From a virus: a stretch of DNA of 43,392 nt. The DNA lies in IMG/VR virus record IMGVR_UViG_3300009702_000042, positions 1 to 43,392 of that record; one strand, 5' to 3'. Made by a program: the position numbers and the translations under genes. A model generated the notes under the pieces. The model saw only the letters and a program-made list of their open reading frames with translations, had not been told where the DNA came from and did no database searches. Positions 7,149 through 15,062 of the stretch are shown one piece after another. Every line of letters begins with the position of its first letter. Positions within the stretch are counted from its first letter, which is position 1.

Positions 7149-7257
7149 GGATGAACCACGATAATTTTCGATAATTTTTTCGTAAATTTCGGGTTTGCAA
7201 ATTTTATCGATAATTTTTCGTAAATTTTGTGTTCGCAAATTTTATCGATAATTTTAA
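7149..7257. repeat. 38-bp AT-rich tandem repeat
   Basis: Units beginning gcaaattttatcgataattt start at 7197 and 7235 (38-bp period). A degenerate unit precedes them from about 7149, and the last unit is cut short by the terminator. Each unit contains the ATCGATAAT core found elsewhere in the putative origin. Confidence 0.75.
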
Positions 7258-7293
7258 CGAAAAAAAAAACCGCCCGGAATTCTCCGAGCGGTT
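7258..7293 (-). terminator. Intrinsic terminator of the small leftward gene 7309-7590
   Basis: The outer stem AACCGC/GCGGTT (7268-7273, 7288-7293) and inner stem CGGA/TCCG are followed leftward by about ten T. It lies 16 bases after the stop codon of the gene at 7309-7590. Confidence 0.85.
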
Positions 7294-7308
7294 CGTTAAT
7301 TTTATTGA

Positions 7309-7590
7309 TTAACGTTTCGCTAATTCTAATTGTTTGAGGGCCACCCATTCCCTTGCTTTATCGAGTAGTTGTCCGAATTTGGATCTCGGGCCGTCGAATC
7401 TTGAGTCCCCTTCGCCGAAGTATTTCTTTTTCAGATTAGGGCAGCGGGAACTCCCGATAGAATTTAACGTTCTGAACCGCTGAAGTTCTTCCTCGGGTCC
7501 GTAGATCACATAGACAGCGGTTCTCCTGCCCCACTTCCAGGAACGCTGTTTGCGGGCGGGGGTATAGATCATTGCGATGTTTTTGCTCAT
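7309..7590 (-). CDS. Small basic protein of unknown function, 93 residues
   Basis: ATG 7590 has a GGAGAT ribosome site. The protein is rich in Lys/Arg/Trp at the N-terminus (RKQRSWKWGRRTAVYVIYG) and helical at the C-terminus (FGQLLDKAREWVALKQLELAKR). No family is recognised. It is a single-gene unit: it has its own member of the TTGACA promoter family and its own terminator, and stands between the putative origin and the late operon. Sharing the early promoter type suggests early expression. A basic protein beside the origin could bind DNA, but that is only inferred. Confidence 0.7.
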   Translation of the reverse strand: MSKNIAMIYTPARKQRSWKWGRRTAVYVIYGPEEELQRFRTLNSIGSSRCPNLKKKYFGEGDSRFDGPRSKFGQLLDKAREWVALKQLELAKR

Positions 7591-7630
7591 TGTTGGATCT
7601 CCATCGGTGTTGTTGTTGATCACGGTAGGT

Positions 7631-7659
7631 ATACTACCGGTCCGGGCGCACGTTGTCAA
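7631..7659 (-). promoter_or_regulatory. Leftward sigma70-type promoter, family member 4
   Basis: The -35 TTGACA is at 7659-7654 within GTTGACAACGT, the spacer is 17 bases and the -10 TAGTAT is at 7636-7631. GGTAG and CTACC arms enclose GTATA and overlap the -10, as in the other family members, although the arm sequence differs. Confidence 0.7.
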
Positions 7660-7713
7660 CCCTTTTCTCGAAAAAATTTTTATTTTTTGGAATATCTGAT
7701 AAGAATCAAGGGA

Positions 7714-7742
7714 TTGCGTTTATTCCGGGCCTTGGCTATCCT
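7714..7742 (+). promoter_or_regulatory. Possible rightward late promoter
   Basis: TTGCGT (7714-7719), a 17-base spacer and TATCCT (7737-7742) lie just upstream of the terminase small-subunit start, behind an A/T tract (7669-7689) that could act as an UP element. The -35 is poor, so it may need an activator. I see no better late promoter. Confidence 0.35.
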
Positions 7743-7770
7743 GAACTATGGAGTGTTTGATGGGGTGAGT

Positions 7771-8358
7771 ATGGCGAACGATAACCCACGGATCATGACC
7801 TACGTGGGAACCGAGCTCAAGAAGGTGGAACGTAAACGTGTGGGTAAGCGGACCCCTGAGCGCGCGGTAGCTTTTCTCGCAGCCCTGGCGGAATCTGGTC
7901 AGGTGAAGAAGGCCGCCGAAGCCGTGGGTGTCAGCGCACCGTTCTTATATAAATGGAGAGATGAGGATCCATCTTTCGCGGAAGCCTGGGACCGGGCGAT
8001 CCAGGTGGCGGTGGCAGGGATGGAAGACGAAGCCCGGCGGCGTGCGGTGGATGGATACGATGAACTGGTGATCCACCAGGGCCGCGTATCGTACGAAATG
8101 GAGCCGGTCAAAGACGACGAGGGCCGGGTCGTACTCGACGAGCAGGGCAACATGATGATGAGGCCTAGACTCGACGAGCACGGCAATCCAGTCCCACTCA
8201 CCATAAAAAGATATTCAGATCAATTACTTACCTTCCTTCTCAGAGCACACGCCCCCGAAAAATACAGAGAAAGGTCAGAGATCCGCCACGAAGTCGGCGA
8301 TTCGCTTGCCGACGCGATGAGAGCCGCCCGTGAGCGCTTGCGAAGCGGATCTGATTGA
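7771..8358 (+). CDS. terS: Terminase small subunit
   Basis: The protein has 195 residues from ATG 7771 with a TGGGGTG ribosome site. A helix-turn-helix is visible (FLAALAESGQVKKAAEAVGV, then SAPFLYKWRDEDPSFAEAWD, about residues 30-70). This is typical of small terminase subunits, which bind the packaging site and deliver DNA to the large subunit. A less common insert follows (about 95-130, YEMEPVKDDEGRVVLDEQGN), then a conserved YSDQLLTFLLRAHAPEKYRE segment seen in this class. The gene overlaps the large-subunit gene by 29 bases. It opens the late operon. Confidence 0.85.
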   Translation: MANDNPRIMTYVGTELKKVERKRVGKRTPERAVAFLAALAESGQVKKAAEAVGVSAPFLYKWRDEDPSFAEAWDRAIQVAVAGMEDEARRRAVDGYDELVIHQGRVSYEMEPVKDDEGRVVLDEQGNMMMRPRLDEHGNPVPLTIKRYSDQLLTFLLRAHAPEKYRERSEIRHEVGDSLADAMRAARERLRSGSD

Positions 8359-9847
8359 GTACGCCAGGACCGCCCTGGTGGAGGACATGGCCCGGCTTCG
8401 GCACGACCCCCTGGGGTTCGTAAGGTATTCATTTCCTTGGGGTTCTGGCGTTCTTAAGGGAGAGAAAATCAGGGAGTGGCAAGCCGATGTACTCAGAGAG
8501 ATTGGGGTGGCCCTCCGGGTAGGTGAAGCCACGGCGACGGAAGCGGTACAGCTTGCGGTTGCTTCTGGGCATGGGATCGGCAAGTCGGCCCTGGTGGCGT
8601 GGATCATACTGTGGGCGATGTCGACGTTTGAGGATTGCCGAGGTGTCGTCACCGCCAACACAGAAAACCAGCTAAAAACAAAGACTTGGTCGGAGTTGGC
8701 GAAATGGTATCGCATGAGCATGACCCAGAGTTGGTTCAAGTTCACCGCGACGGCGCTATTCTCGGTGGATCCGGCACACGAGAAGACCTGGCGGGTGGAT
8801 ATGGTGCCGTGGTCTGAGTCCAACACCGAAGCGTTCGCTGGACTGCACAACCAGGGCAAGCGGGTCATCGTGATATACGACGAAGGGTCAGCAATCCCCG
8901 ACCCGATTTGGGAAGTCACGGAGGGTGCGCTGACCGACGAAGACACGGAAATCGTCTGGGCCGTGTTCGGGAATCCCACACGCAACCAGGGACGATTCTT
9001 CCGTGCATTCAATGACTTAGCGCATCGGTGGCGGACCCGGCAGATCGACAGCAGAACGGTTCCCGGGACGAATAAACGTCAGATCAACCAGTGGGTCGAA
9101 GATCACGGCGAAAACAGCGATTTTGTGCGCGTTCGCGTCCGTGGGCAGTTCCCCTCCGCTGCCGCCCAACAACTCATCCCAATGGATTTGATTGACGGCG
9201 CGATGCGTCGGGAACAGCCGTATGCTCGGCCGAGCGTAGCGATCCTCGGGGTCGATGTGGCGCGGGGCGGGGGCGATAGTACCGTGATCCGTATCCGCCT
9301 GGGCCGCGATGCCCGGCAGTTCCCACCGATCCGGATGAAAGGGGCTTCGACTACCTCAATCGCGACCGTGGTCATCGAACAGATCGATATGTTGCGCGGG
9401 ATGGGTCTGCGATGCGTGGTAATGGTAGACGGGACAGGGGGTTACGGCGGAAATGTGGTGGACAAACTCAGGGAATTGGGCTATGAAGTTATAGAAGTCA
9501 TGTTCAGTGCCAACGCAGATAACCCTCGGAAATACTTCAACAAAAGGACCGAGATGTACTGTCGGCTCAGGGAATGGCTTAAAGTTGGGTATTTGGACCC
9601 TGATGATCAGCAACTCAAGACAGAATTGACCGCGATTTCATATATGTTTCACAAAGACAAGCTAGCGCTCGAACCTAAGGAAGTGATCAAGGACACCCTG
9701 GGGTTCAGCCCGGACGACGCGGACGCGCTGGCGATCACATTCGCTTATCCTGTCGAAGAGATGCTACCCCAGGACCCACTTCGGTCGAGGGGCCCGATGA
9801 ACGCAGCCAAAGCACGACGAGAATACAACCCATTTGGAGGTGGTTAA
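8330..9847 (+). CDS. terL: Terminase large subunit
   Basis: The protein has 505 residues from GTG 8330, overlapping terS. The ATPase has Walker A GHGIGKS at residues 80-86 and Walker B VIVIYDEGS near 180-187. The RNase H-like nuclease follows: GVDVARGGGDST near 306-317, VMVDGTGGYGG near 366, and the final Asp in SPDDADALAI near 465. The enzyme pumps DNA into the prohead and cuts it. With no cos-like element apparent and the genome assembling as a circle, headful cutting is likely but not shown. Confidence 0.93.
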   Translation: MSACEADLIEYARTALVEDMARLRHDPLGFVRYSFPWGSGVLKGEKIREWQADVLREIGVALRVGEATATEAVQLAVASGHGIGKSALVAWIILWAMSTFEDCRGVVTANTENQLKTKTWSELAKWYRMSMTQSWFKFTATALFSVDPAHEKTWRVDMVPWSESNTEAFAGLHNQGKRVIVIYDEGSAIPDPIWEVTEGALTDEDTEIVWAVFGNPTRNQGRFFRAFNDLAHRWRTRQIDSRTVPGTNKRQINQWVEDHGENSDFVRVRVRGQFPSAAAQQLIPMDLIDGAMRREQPYARPSVAILGVDVARGGGDSTVIRIRLGRDARQFPPIRMKGASTTSIATVVIEQIDMLRGMGLRCVVMVDGTGGYGGNVVDKLRELGYEVIEVMFSANADNPRKYFNKRTEMYCRLREWLKVGYLDPDDQQLKTELTAISYMFHKDKLALEPKEVIKDTLGFSPDDADALAITFAYPVEEMLPQDPLRSRGPMNAAKARREYNPFGGG

Positions 9848-9848
9848 G

Positions 9849-10145
9849 ATGTGCGAACCTACACTGATCTTAGCAGCTGCGGTGGCAGCATCCGCAGCGA
9901 CTAGCGCTATTTCGGCGAGCAAACAGAATGACATTCAAAAGAAAGCGCTCAAGCAAGCCGAGAGGAAATCCCCGCAGCTCCAGCCGAGCAGGGCCCCGAC
10001 CGTCGCAGCCCGGGATAGCAAGTTCGGCGCCACTGGGGACAGTGGGTTCGGCTTCGGGTCGGTCGGGAATACATTGCTCACCGGGCCCCAGGGGGCGAGT
10101 CCGAACCATTCCCTGCTGGGGAGCACTTCACTCTTAGGGGGATAG
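9849..10145 (+). CDS. Small virion-type protein, 98 residues
   Basis: ATG 9849 lies one base after the terL stop and has a GGAGGTGG ribosome site inside the end of terL. The N-terminus MCEPTLILAAAVAASAATSA is an Ala-rich hydrophobic helix, followed by a basic helix and a Gly/Ser/Pro-rich C-terminus (GATGDSGFGFGSVGNTLL). Its opening resembles that of the internal virion protein at 20953-21429 (MCNPAAASLATTAAGSAASA). Such small MC-P proteins sit between terminase and portal in related podoviruses and are thought to be virion components, but the role is unproven. Confidence 0.7.
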   Translation: MCEPTLILAAAVAASAATSAISASKQNDIQKKALKQAERKSPQLQPSRAPTVAARDSKFGATGDSGFGFGSVGNTLLTGPQGASPNHSLLGSTSLLGG

Positions 10146-10148
10146 ATC

Positions 10149-11861
10149 GTGCCGGACGTTGCTCGCCAGCAGATCAAGCTTCCCGCGTATGAAAAGTACA
10201 TGCGCCGAAAAAAGGCGCTGTGGGCCGAGCGCGCAAGTTGGGATTCGCATTGGCGGGAGATTTCGGAGGTGCTGCTGCCCAGGGCCGGGCGGTTCGACAT
10301 CTGGAGGAAAAACAAAGGGGACAAGCGGCACGGGCATATCGTCGATTCGACGGCCACCAAGGCGTTGCGCACTCTGGCGGCGGGCCTGATGGCGGGGATG
10401 ACGAGCCCCGAAAGGCCGTGGTTCCGGCTCACCACCCCGGACCCGGATCTGGCGGAGTCCCCTCGGGTGAAGGTGTGGCTGGAGGATGTGACCCGCCAGC
10501 TCCGATTGGTGTTTGATAGATCAAATACTTATCGGGCGCTTCATACGATATACGAAGAACTCGGGGCGTTCGGCACCGCAGCGACGATCGTCGAGCCGGA
10601 CTTCGACCATGTAATCCACCATTTTCCCTTGACGATCGGTGAGTATGCGGTCGCAACGGACCGCAGGGGCGTGGTGAATACCCTGGCGAGGGAGTTCATG
10701 ATTCCCGTGGGCGCCATGGTGACGGAGTTTGGGCTGGAGAATTGCAGCGAAACGGTCCGTTATCTTTGGTACAACCAAAATCTCGACGCCGAAATTCCAA
10801 TTTGCCATCTCATCTATCCCCGGGCCTATTACGAGCGAGACGCGAGTAAGCGAGACGCTAAGAATATGCCCTACGCAAGTGTCTACTTCGAAAGCGCGCG
10901 CGGGGGTGTGCGGGGGTATGTCAGGCCGGATAAGGTATTACGGGAATCTGGCTACCGGACCTTTCCGGCCCTGGTGCCCCGTTGGTCTGCTGTCGGTGGG
11001 GACGTGTACGGCAGCGGGCCGGGGATGGATGCGCTGGGGGACATCAAGCAACTTCAGCACGATCAGATCCGGAAGGCCGAAGCAATCGACTATCAGACCA
11101 AGCCGCCATTGCAGGTGCCCACGGCGTACAAGGGACAGGAACAAGATTTCCTTCCCGGCGGCGTGTCCTACGTCGATGTCACAGGACCGAGCGGGGGAAT
11201 ACGGTCCGCGTTCGATGTGCGACTGGATCTCAACGCCCTTCTGGCGGACATCCAGGACTGCCGAACGCGGATCAGCAAAGCATTTTACGCTGATCTGTTT
11301 TTGATGTTGGCGTCATTGGACCGCAGGCAGATCACCGCCCGGGAGGTGGCGGAACGGCACGAAGAGAAATTGCTCATGCTGGGCCCTGTACTGGAGCGGC
11401 TGCACAACGAACTGCTGGCGCCGAAGATCGATATTACATTCGAGCAAGTTTTGCAGGCGGGCCTGGTCCCGGAACCCCCGGTCGATCTGCAAGGGACGGA
11501 TCTGAAAGTGGAGTTCGTATCCATGCTTGCGCAGGCGCAGAGAGCCGTTGGCCTCGGTGCCGTGGATCGGCTTCTGGGGACCGTTGGGGCCGTGGCGCAG
11601 CTCCACCCGCAGGTGCTGGACAAGATAAATTTCGATCAAACGATCGATGCGTACTCCGACATGCTCGGAGTGGATCCGGATCTGATCGTGGCGGACGAAA
11701 ATGTGGCCATTATCCGACAGCAACGGGCACAACAGGCCATGGCCCAGCAACAGATGGCAGCGGCACCTGTGGTCGCTGATACTGCGAAGAAACTGTCCGA
11801 AGCGGATACCGAAGGGAAGAACGCACTGACCGACGCGCTACGCGCGGCCAGAGGGCCCTAA
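10149..11861 (+). CDS. Portal (head-to-tail connector) protein
   Basis: The protein has 570 residues from GTG 10149. It matches the podovirus head-tail connector family: an early RASWDSHWREISEVLLPRAGRF segment, then LRTLAAGLMAGMTSPERPWF near residues 76-95, and a long stem region (KQLQHDQIRKAEAIDYQTKPPL, near 300). The C-terminus is Gln/Ala-rich (QQRAQQAMAQQQMAAAPVV), as in T7-like connectors. It forms the dodecameric ring through which DNA enters and leaves. Position right after terminase supports the call. Confidence 0.92.
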   Translation: MPDVARQQIKLPAYEKYMRRKKALWAERASWDSHWREISEVLLPRAGRFDIWRKNKGDKRHGHIVDSTATKALRTLAAGLMAGMTSPERPWFRLTTPDPDLAESPRVKVWLEDVTRQLRLVFDRSNTYRALHTIYEELGAFGTAATIVEPDFDHVIHHFPLTIGEYAVATDRRGVVNTLAREFMIPVGAMVTEFGLENCSETVRYLWYNQNLDAEIPICHLIYPRAYYERDASKRDAKNMPYASVYFESARGGVRGYVRPDKVLRESGYRTFPALVPRWSAVGGDVYGSGPGMDALGDIKQLQHDQIRKAEAIDYQTKPPLQVPTAYKGQEQDFLPGGVSYVDVTGPSGGIRSAFDVRLDLNALLADIQDCRTRISKAFYADLFLMLASLDRRQITAREVAERHEEKLLMLGPVLERLHNELLAPKIDITFEQVLQAGLVPEPPVDLQGTDLKVEFVSMLAQAQRAVGLGAVDRLLGTVGAVAQLHPQVLDKINFDQTIDAYSDMLGVDPDLIVADENVAIIRQQRAQQAMAQQQMAAAPVVADTAKKLSEADTEGKNALTDALRAARGP

Positions 11862-11876
11862 TGACGGAGGTGTAAT

Positions 11877-12515
11877 GTGAGTGTACCCACCAGGAGATTT
11901 GTAAACGTAGGCATACCGCCGGTGAGTTTTATTCCGGGCGAGAGTGTCGGCAACGAATCGATCGATGATCAGGGGACCTTATACCAGTGGTACGGGCCCA
12001 CGCGGGGCTGGGTGATATCTGGGGGCAACGGCGCGACGTTGGTGACCGATGCGGCACCGAAGGTCCAGGTTACACCGACCATCGGCAGCGTAACCACGGG
12101 CAATATTTTCGTTGATCTTTCGACAACCGCACAGATCGTCGGGATGAAAGCGACGATCAACCCGGGGGACCCGGTTATCGCAGCGAATCGATTGGCGCTT
12201 GGGTATCCGGATACAGTTTTCATCTCAGCGGATGAAACCCAGGAAATTCTATCCGAGTCGGCGGTCACGAACGTGACGTTGGCCGTGCTCACAAATATAG
12301 CCGTCACCGAGACGGCGTACGACCCGGTGACGAAAACCGCGACCGGGACTATTTACAGCAATACGACTGCGGCATCGTTCAACACGGTGATGGTGCAGTT
12401 TGACTTCTCCCTCGGTGATGACGTGAGGAAGGTTGTCATGTCACTGAAAACGATGTCGGACGGGACGACCAGCGGTAACCTTGGGATCATCAATATCGCG
12501 GGGTACTCGGCATGA
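11877..12515 (+). CDS. Probable virion protein of unknown function, 212 residues
   Basis: GTG 11877 follows a GGAGGTG ribosome site. The protein is Thr/Val/Gly-rich and strongly beta-predicted throughout (VTTGNIFVDLSTTAQIVGMK, VTNVTLAVLTNIAVTETAYD). An N-terminal stretch, FIPGESVGNESIDDQGTLYQ, precedes WYGPTRGWVISGG. The absence of Cys and of catalytic motifs suggests a structural protein such as a decoration or fibre part. It sits between portal and scaffold, where related phages carry variable genes. Its stop overlaps the next start by four bases (ATGA). Confidence 0.6.
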   Translation: MSVPTRRFVNVGIPPVSFIPGESVGNESIDDQGTLYQWYGPTRGWVISGGNGATLVTDAAPKVQVTPTIGSVTTGNIFVDLSTTAQIVGMKATINPGDPVIAANRLALGYPDTVFISADETQEILSESAVTNVTLAVLTNIAVTETAYDPVTKTATGTIYSNTTAASFNTVMVQFDFSLGDDVRKVVMSLKTMSDGTTSGNLGIINIAGYSA

Positions 12516-13312
12516 AAAATAGGATTGTAACCGGAATTCGCCCACGATCTCAGATCACACTTTCACAAAATACTCCCCATTTTCGTGTAAAGATGCACGA
12601 ATTAGCAGGATCGACTACAGTTTCTTACACCGGGCGGGATAGCAATGGGACTGAACTTTCCGGGGGTATTAACGTAGCAGGTACAACGACGTCGATTTTT
12701 TCCAATTTTGGCGAATTTACTTCAGCAGGAGACAATGGGACGTTGTTGCCTTCTGGGCTTCATTCGTTGTTCCAAGACCTGTTCCGTACAGATACCTTGG
12801 TAGGTACCGTTCTTGTGCTTTTTAACTGTTCTCGTGGAACGACAACAAGTGACGGAGCCTTCTTTTCACTTGGGTATCTGTTTTCACCGAATGGAATTGG
12901 AATTAAGTACTTAACGGGTCCTGGTTATGTGCAATTGGTATACAGTGATGGAGCGAATGGTATCAATGTATTCCCCACAACAAGCTTGGATACGTCAAAT
13001 ACAGACCTTCCTGTTGCGTTCTTGATCCATTCTGATGGGCAGACGATTACTGTATCGGCTGCTGTTTCTGGTGTAGTAGAGAAGACCAAGACCACTACAA
13101 CTACTATAGATGGGTCGGAAAGTGGAAGTGCGTTGTTCGGTGCTTCAAATGCAGCAGGAACGCTCTCGAATAATATGTTGAATTCTGGTGTGCGGATGCG
13201 TGATTTGTTGATTCTGCGAAGTAAGGATGATCTTCGTCCAGATTTTGCAAAACTGGCAACCGCGTATAAGAATTCAAATGGTGACCTGCCATGGGAATTT
13301 AACGGGCTCTGA
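12512..13312 (+). CDS. Beta-rich surface-type protein of unknown function, 266 residues
   Basis: ATG 12512 is in an ATGA overlap with the preceding stop. The protein is rich in Ser, Thr, Gly and Asn with short alternating strands (FFSLGYLFSPNGIGIKYLTG; VAFLIHSDGQTITVSAAVSG), a pattern resembling jelly-roll/lectin-like proteins. This is an impression, not a family match. DNA here is clearly more AT-rich than in the flanking structural genes and has more A/T third positions, so the gene was probably acquired together with the phosphoesterase behind it. A carbohydrate-binding partner of that enzyme is one possible role. Confidence 0.55.
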   Translation: MKNRIVTGIRPRSQITLSQNTPHFRVKMHELAGSTTVSYTGRDSNGTELSGGINVAGTTTSIFSNFGEFTSAGDNGTLLPSGLHSLFQDLFRTDTLVGTVLVLFNCSRGTTTSDGAFFSLGYLFSPNGIGIKYLTGPGYVQLVYSDGANGINVFPTTSLDTSNTDLPVAFLIHSDGQTITVSAAVSGVVEKTKTTTTTIDGSESGSALFGASNAAGTLSNNMLNSGVRMRDLLILRSKDDLRPDFAKLATAYKNSNGDLPWEFNGL

Positions 13313-13314
13313 TT

Positions 13315-14703
13315 ATGGACGTATACCACGGAATGCCTTATGGCAATATTGTCCCAGTGCTTATTCGTTCTACGGCAGTCGGAACCGTGTCGGTGACTGT
13401 GAACTGCAATACCTTTTCTGCGACTGCCGATCCATCAGTGGATGACGGCCTGGTTCTTGTGAATGTCACGGGCCTTGCCCCAGATCGCGAGTATACGGCG
13501 GCCATAACGACGCCTAATGATAGCGATACAATTACATTACGGACACTGCCGGAACAGGGGGAAGTACGTTTTGGGTTTTATTCATGTGACACAAATAATA
13601 CAAACAGCAAAGGCACGATGTGGCAGTTGTTGAAAAGAGACGTGCATTGTTTAGTGAATATCGGGGATGAAGGGTATTTTGAGGCGGCAAATACAGCGTT
13701 TGGTTTGTCAACAGTGGACTGTACTGCTGATTACGCCACCGCTGCTGACATGAGAAATTGGTACGACAGATATATCCAAGCGCGTCGACTTCCAGAATTG
13801 GCAGCACTTATCCGTTCTCGCGGATATGCTCATATGGTGGATGACCATGAATACGCCATAAATAATTTGATGTGGAAATTATCCGATTTTCAGATATCAG
13901 CGCCTTGGGCTGTTTCAACCGCAGACATGCAGATGGTTGTCGATAATGCGAATTTGGCACATATTACTTACAGTCAAATAAATCCGCCAAACAACGATTC
14001 AGGAATAGATACAGGAGCGTTTTATACGAGGTTCACGGTTGGGCCGCACATGGAAGTGTTTATGATAACCAGCGTTTGTGCAGGAAATGATCCAAGCGAC
14101 CCAACTCGCTTAGTGAGGCCCCCTACTGGCAATATGCTGACAGCAAAGGAAGAAACATGGTTGTTGAACGCGCTGGCGACTAGCGATAGGACGTTTAAAT
14201 GTATCGCTTCACCAAAGATGACGTTTGAGGCGGAATTTGGACAGGACAGCTTTAATAGTAGTGGGTGGGTTGTTCAACGTGATCGAATATTGCAGGCAAT
14301 ACATGATAATTCCCCAAATTGGAATGTGCCTGGCGGATGTTTTTGGGTAAGTGGCGATTTTCACACTCCGTCTGTACATGCTTCGTATGCCGGGGTTAAT
14401 GGAGCAACATTTGACCATGTAAACGTATGCGCTTGTCCTTCCGGAGAGGATTTTAACGGGGTGAGAAATTCTGGAAATTTTGGTGCCTATACTCGTAAAT
14501 GTTTCAATGATGGGACTGGTATAGGAGGCGTATCGAACGGCTTTGGAAAAGATTTACGTAATGTTGGCATAGTCACTGTTCCCGGGAGCGGTGAATACGT
14601 TGAAATAGAAATTGTTTTGGCAAACGGGCGCACATGGTGGAATGGTCGCGTATACGCAGGAGAAAACAAATTGTCGTATAGGGCAAACAGAATCGCAGTA
14701 TGA
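13315..14703 (+). CDS. PhoD-like metallophosphoesterase
   Basis: The protein has 462 residues from ATG 13315, two bases after the previous stop. Residues 1-80 form an Ig/FnIII-like N-terminal domain as in PhoD. The metallophosphoesterase motifs follow in order: FYSCD with D92, NIGDEGY with D118, MVDDHEYAINN with D176-D177-H178 and N183/N184, and VSGDFHTPSVHA with D348 and H350. PhoD enzymes cleave phosphodiesters and phosphomonoesters (teichoic acid, nucleic acid, phospholipid). No signal peptide is seen, so it is probably carried on the virion or acts in the cytoplasm. The gene lies inside the head module in AT-richer DNA, a sign of recent acquisition. Its substrate cannot be read from sequence. 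Confidence 0.85.
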   Translation: MDVYHGMPYGNIVPVLIRSTAVGTVSVTVNCNTFSATADPSVDDGLVLVNVTGLAPDREYTAAITTPNDSDTITLRTLPEQGEVRFGFYSCDTNNTNSKGTMWQLLKRDVHCLVNIGDEGYFEAANTAFGLSTVDCTADYATAADMRNWYDRYIQARRLPELAALIRSRGYAHMVDDHEYAINNLMWKLSDFQISAPWAVSTADMQMVVDNANLAHITYSQINPPNNDSGIDTGAFYTRFTVGPHMEVFMITSVCAGNDPSDPTRLVRPPTGNMLTAKEETWLLNALATSDRTFKCIASPKMTFEAEFGQDSFNSSGWVVQRDRILQAIHDNSPNWNVPGGCFWVSGDFHTPSVHASYAGVNGATFDHVNVCACPSGEDFNGVRNSGNFGAYTRKCFNDGTGIGGVSNGFGKDLRNVGIVTVPGSGEYVEIEIVLANGRTWWNGRVYAGENKLSYRANRIAV

Positions 14704-14753
14704 TTAACCGATCATGCTAGAAACACCACCACCAAAGCTGGGGGGAATCGGCT

Positions 14754-15062
14754 ATGCTTAACTATGATCCCTTTGATATAGCGGGTCAGCAGAAACGGCG
14801 GGAAGACCGGGGAAACCGATCCGCCCTTCAACGGAAGACCGACGAAGAAGATATCCGCTGGTTAATGGGACAGAAACAAGGCAGACGAATCGTTGCTCGT
14901 TTGCTTTCGATGACCGGAGTTTACCGGACCAGTTTTACCGGAAACTCCGAGACGTTCTTTCGGGAAGGAATGAGGAATATCGGTTTGATTTTATTATCGG
15001 ATATTCATAATCTCTGCCCCGAGGAGTTTGTATCAATGCTCAAGGAGCAAAAAGATGCCTGA
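14754..15062 (+). CDS. Bbp19-family phage protein
   Basis: The protein has 102 residues from ATG 14754. It carries the conserved pattern of this small family: EEDIRWLMGQKQGRRIVARL, then TGVYRTSFTGNSETFFREGM and RNIGLILLSDI. The family is named after a Bordetella phage BPP-1 gene and regularly stands just upstream of scaffold and capsid genes. Its molecular role is unknown, but it is presumed to serve head assembly. The 3' end overlaps the scaffold gene by eight bases. GC content returns to the genome level here, marking the end of the AT-richer insert. Confidence 0.8.
   Translation: MLNYDPFDIAGQQKRREDRGNRSALQRKTDEEDIRWLMGQKQGRRIVARLLSMTGVYRTSFTGNSETFFREGMRNIGLILLSDIHNLCPEEFVSMLKEQKDA

Larger units (their letters stand above)
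6194..7257. other. Gene-free repeat region, candidate replication origin
   Basis: This holds about 1.06 kb with no convincing gene. It contains AT-rich clusters of TCGATAAttt / cgaaaatta units (6194-6250, 6439-6490, 6538-6580, 6928-6952, 7160-7257). Between them lie a dozen or more GCGCCAAT boxes in both orientations (6306-6862 and near 6896), and the motif GGACAATGGCnACCCTG occurs at about 6268 and 6659. TGTTGA/TCAACA arms at 6470-6488 enclose an AT core; TTATCAACA there resembles a DnaA box (TTATCCACA) with one change. AT-rich iterons next to the primase gene are what a phage origin looks like, but this is inference. Confidence 0.6.

Noticed and set aside
13315-14703. Diversity-generating retroelement target, because relatives of BPP-1 carry one
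   Set aside because: No reverse transcriptase gene or template/variable repeat pair was found.
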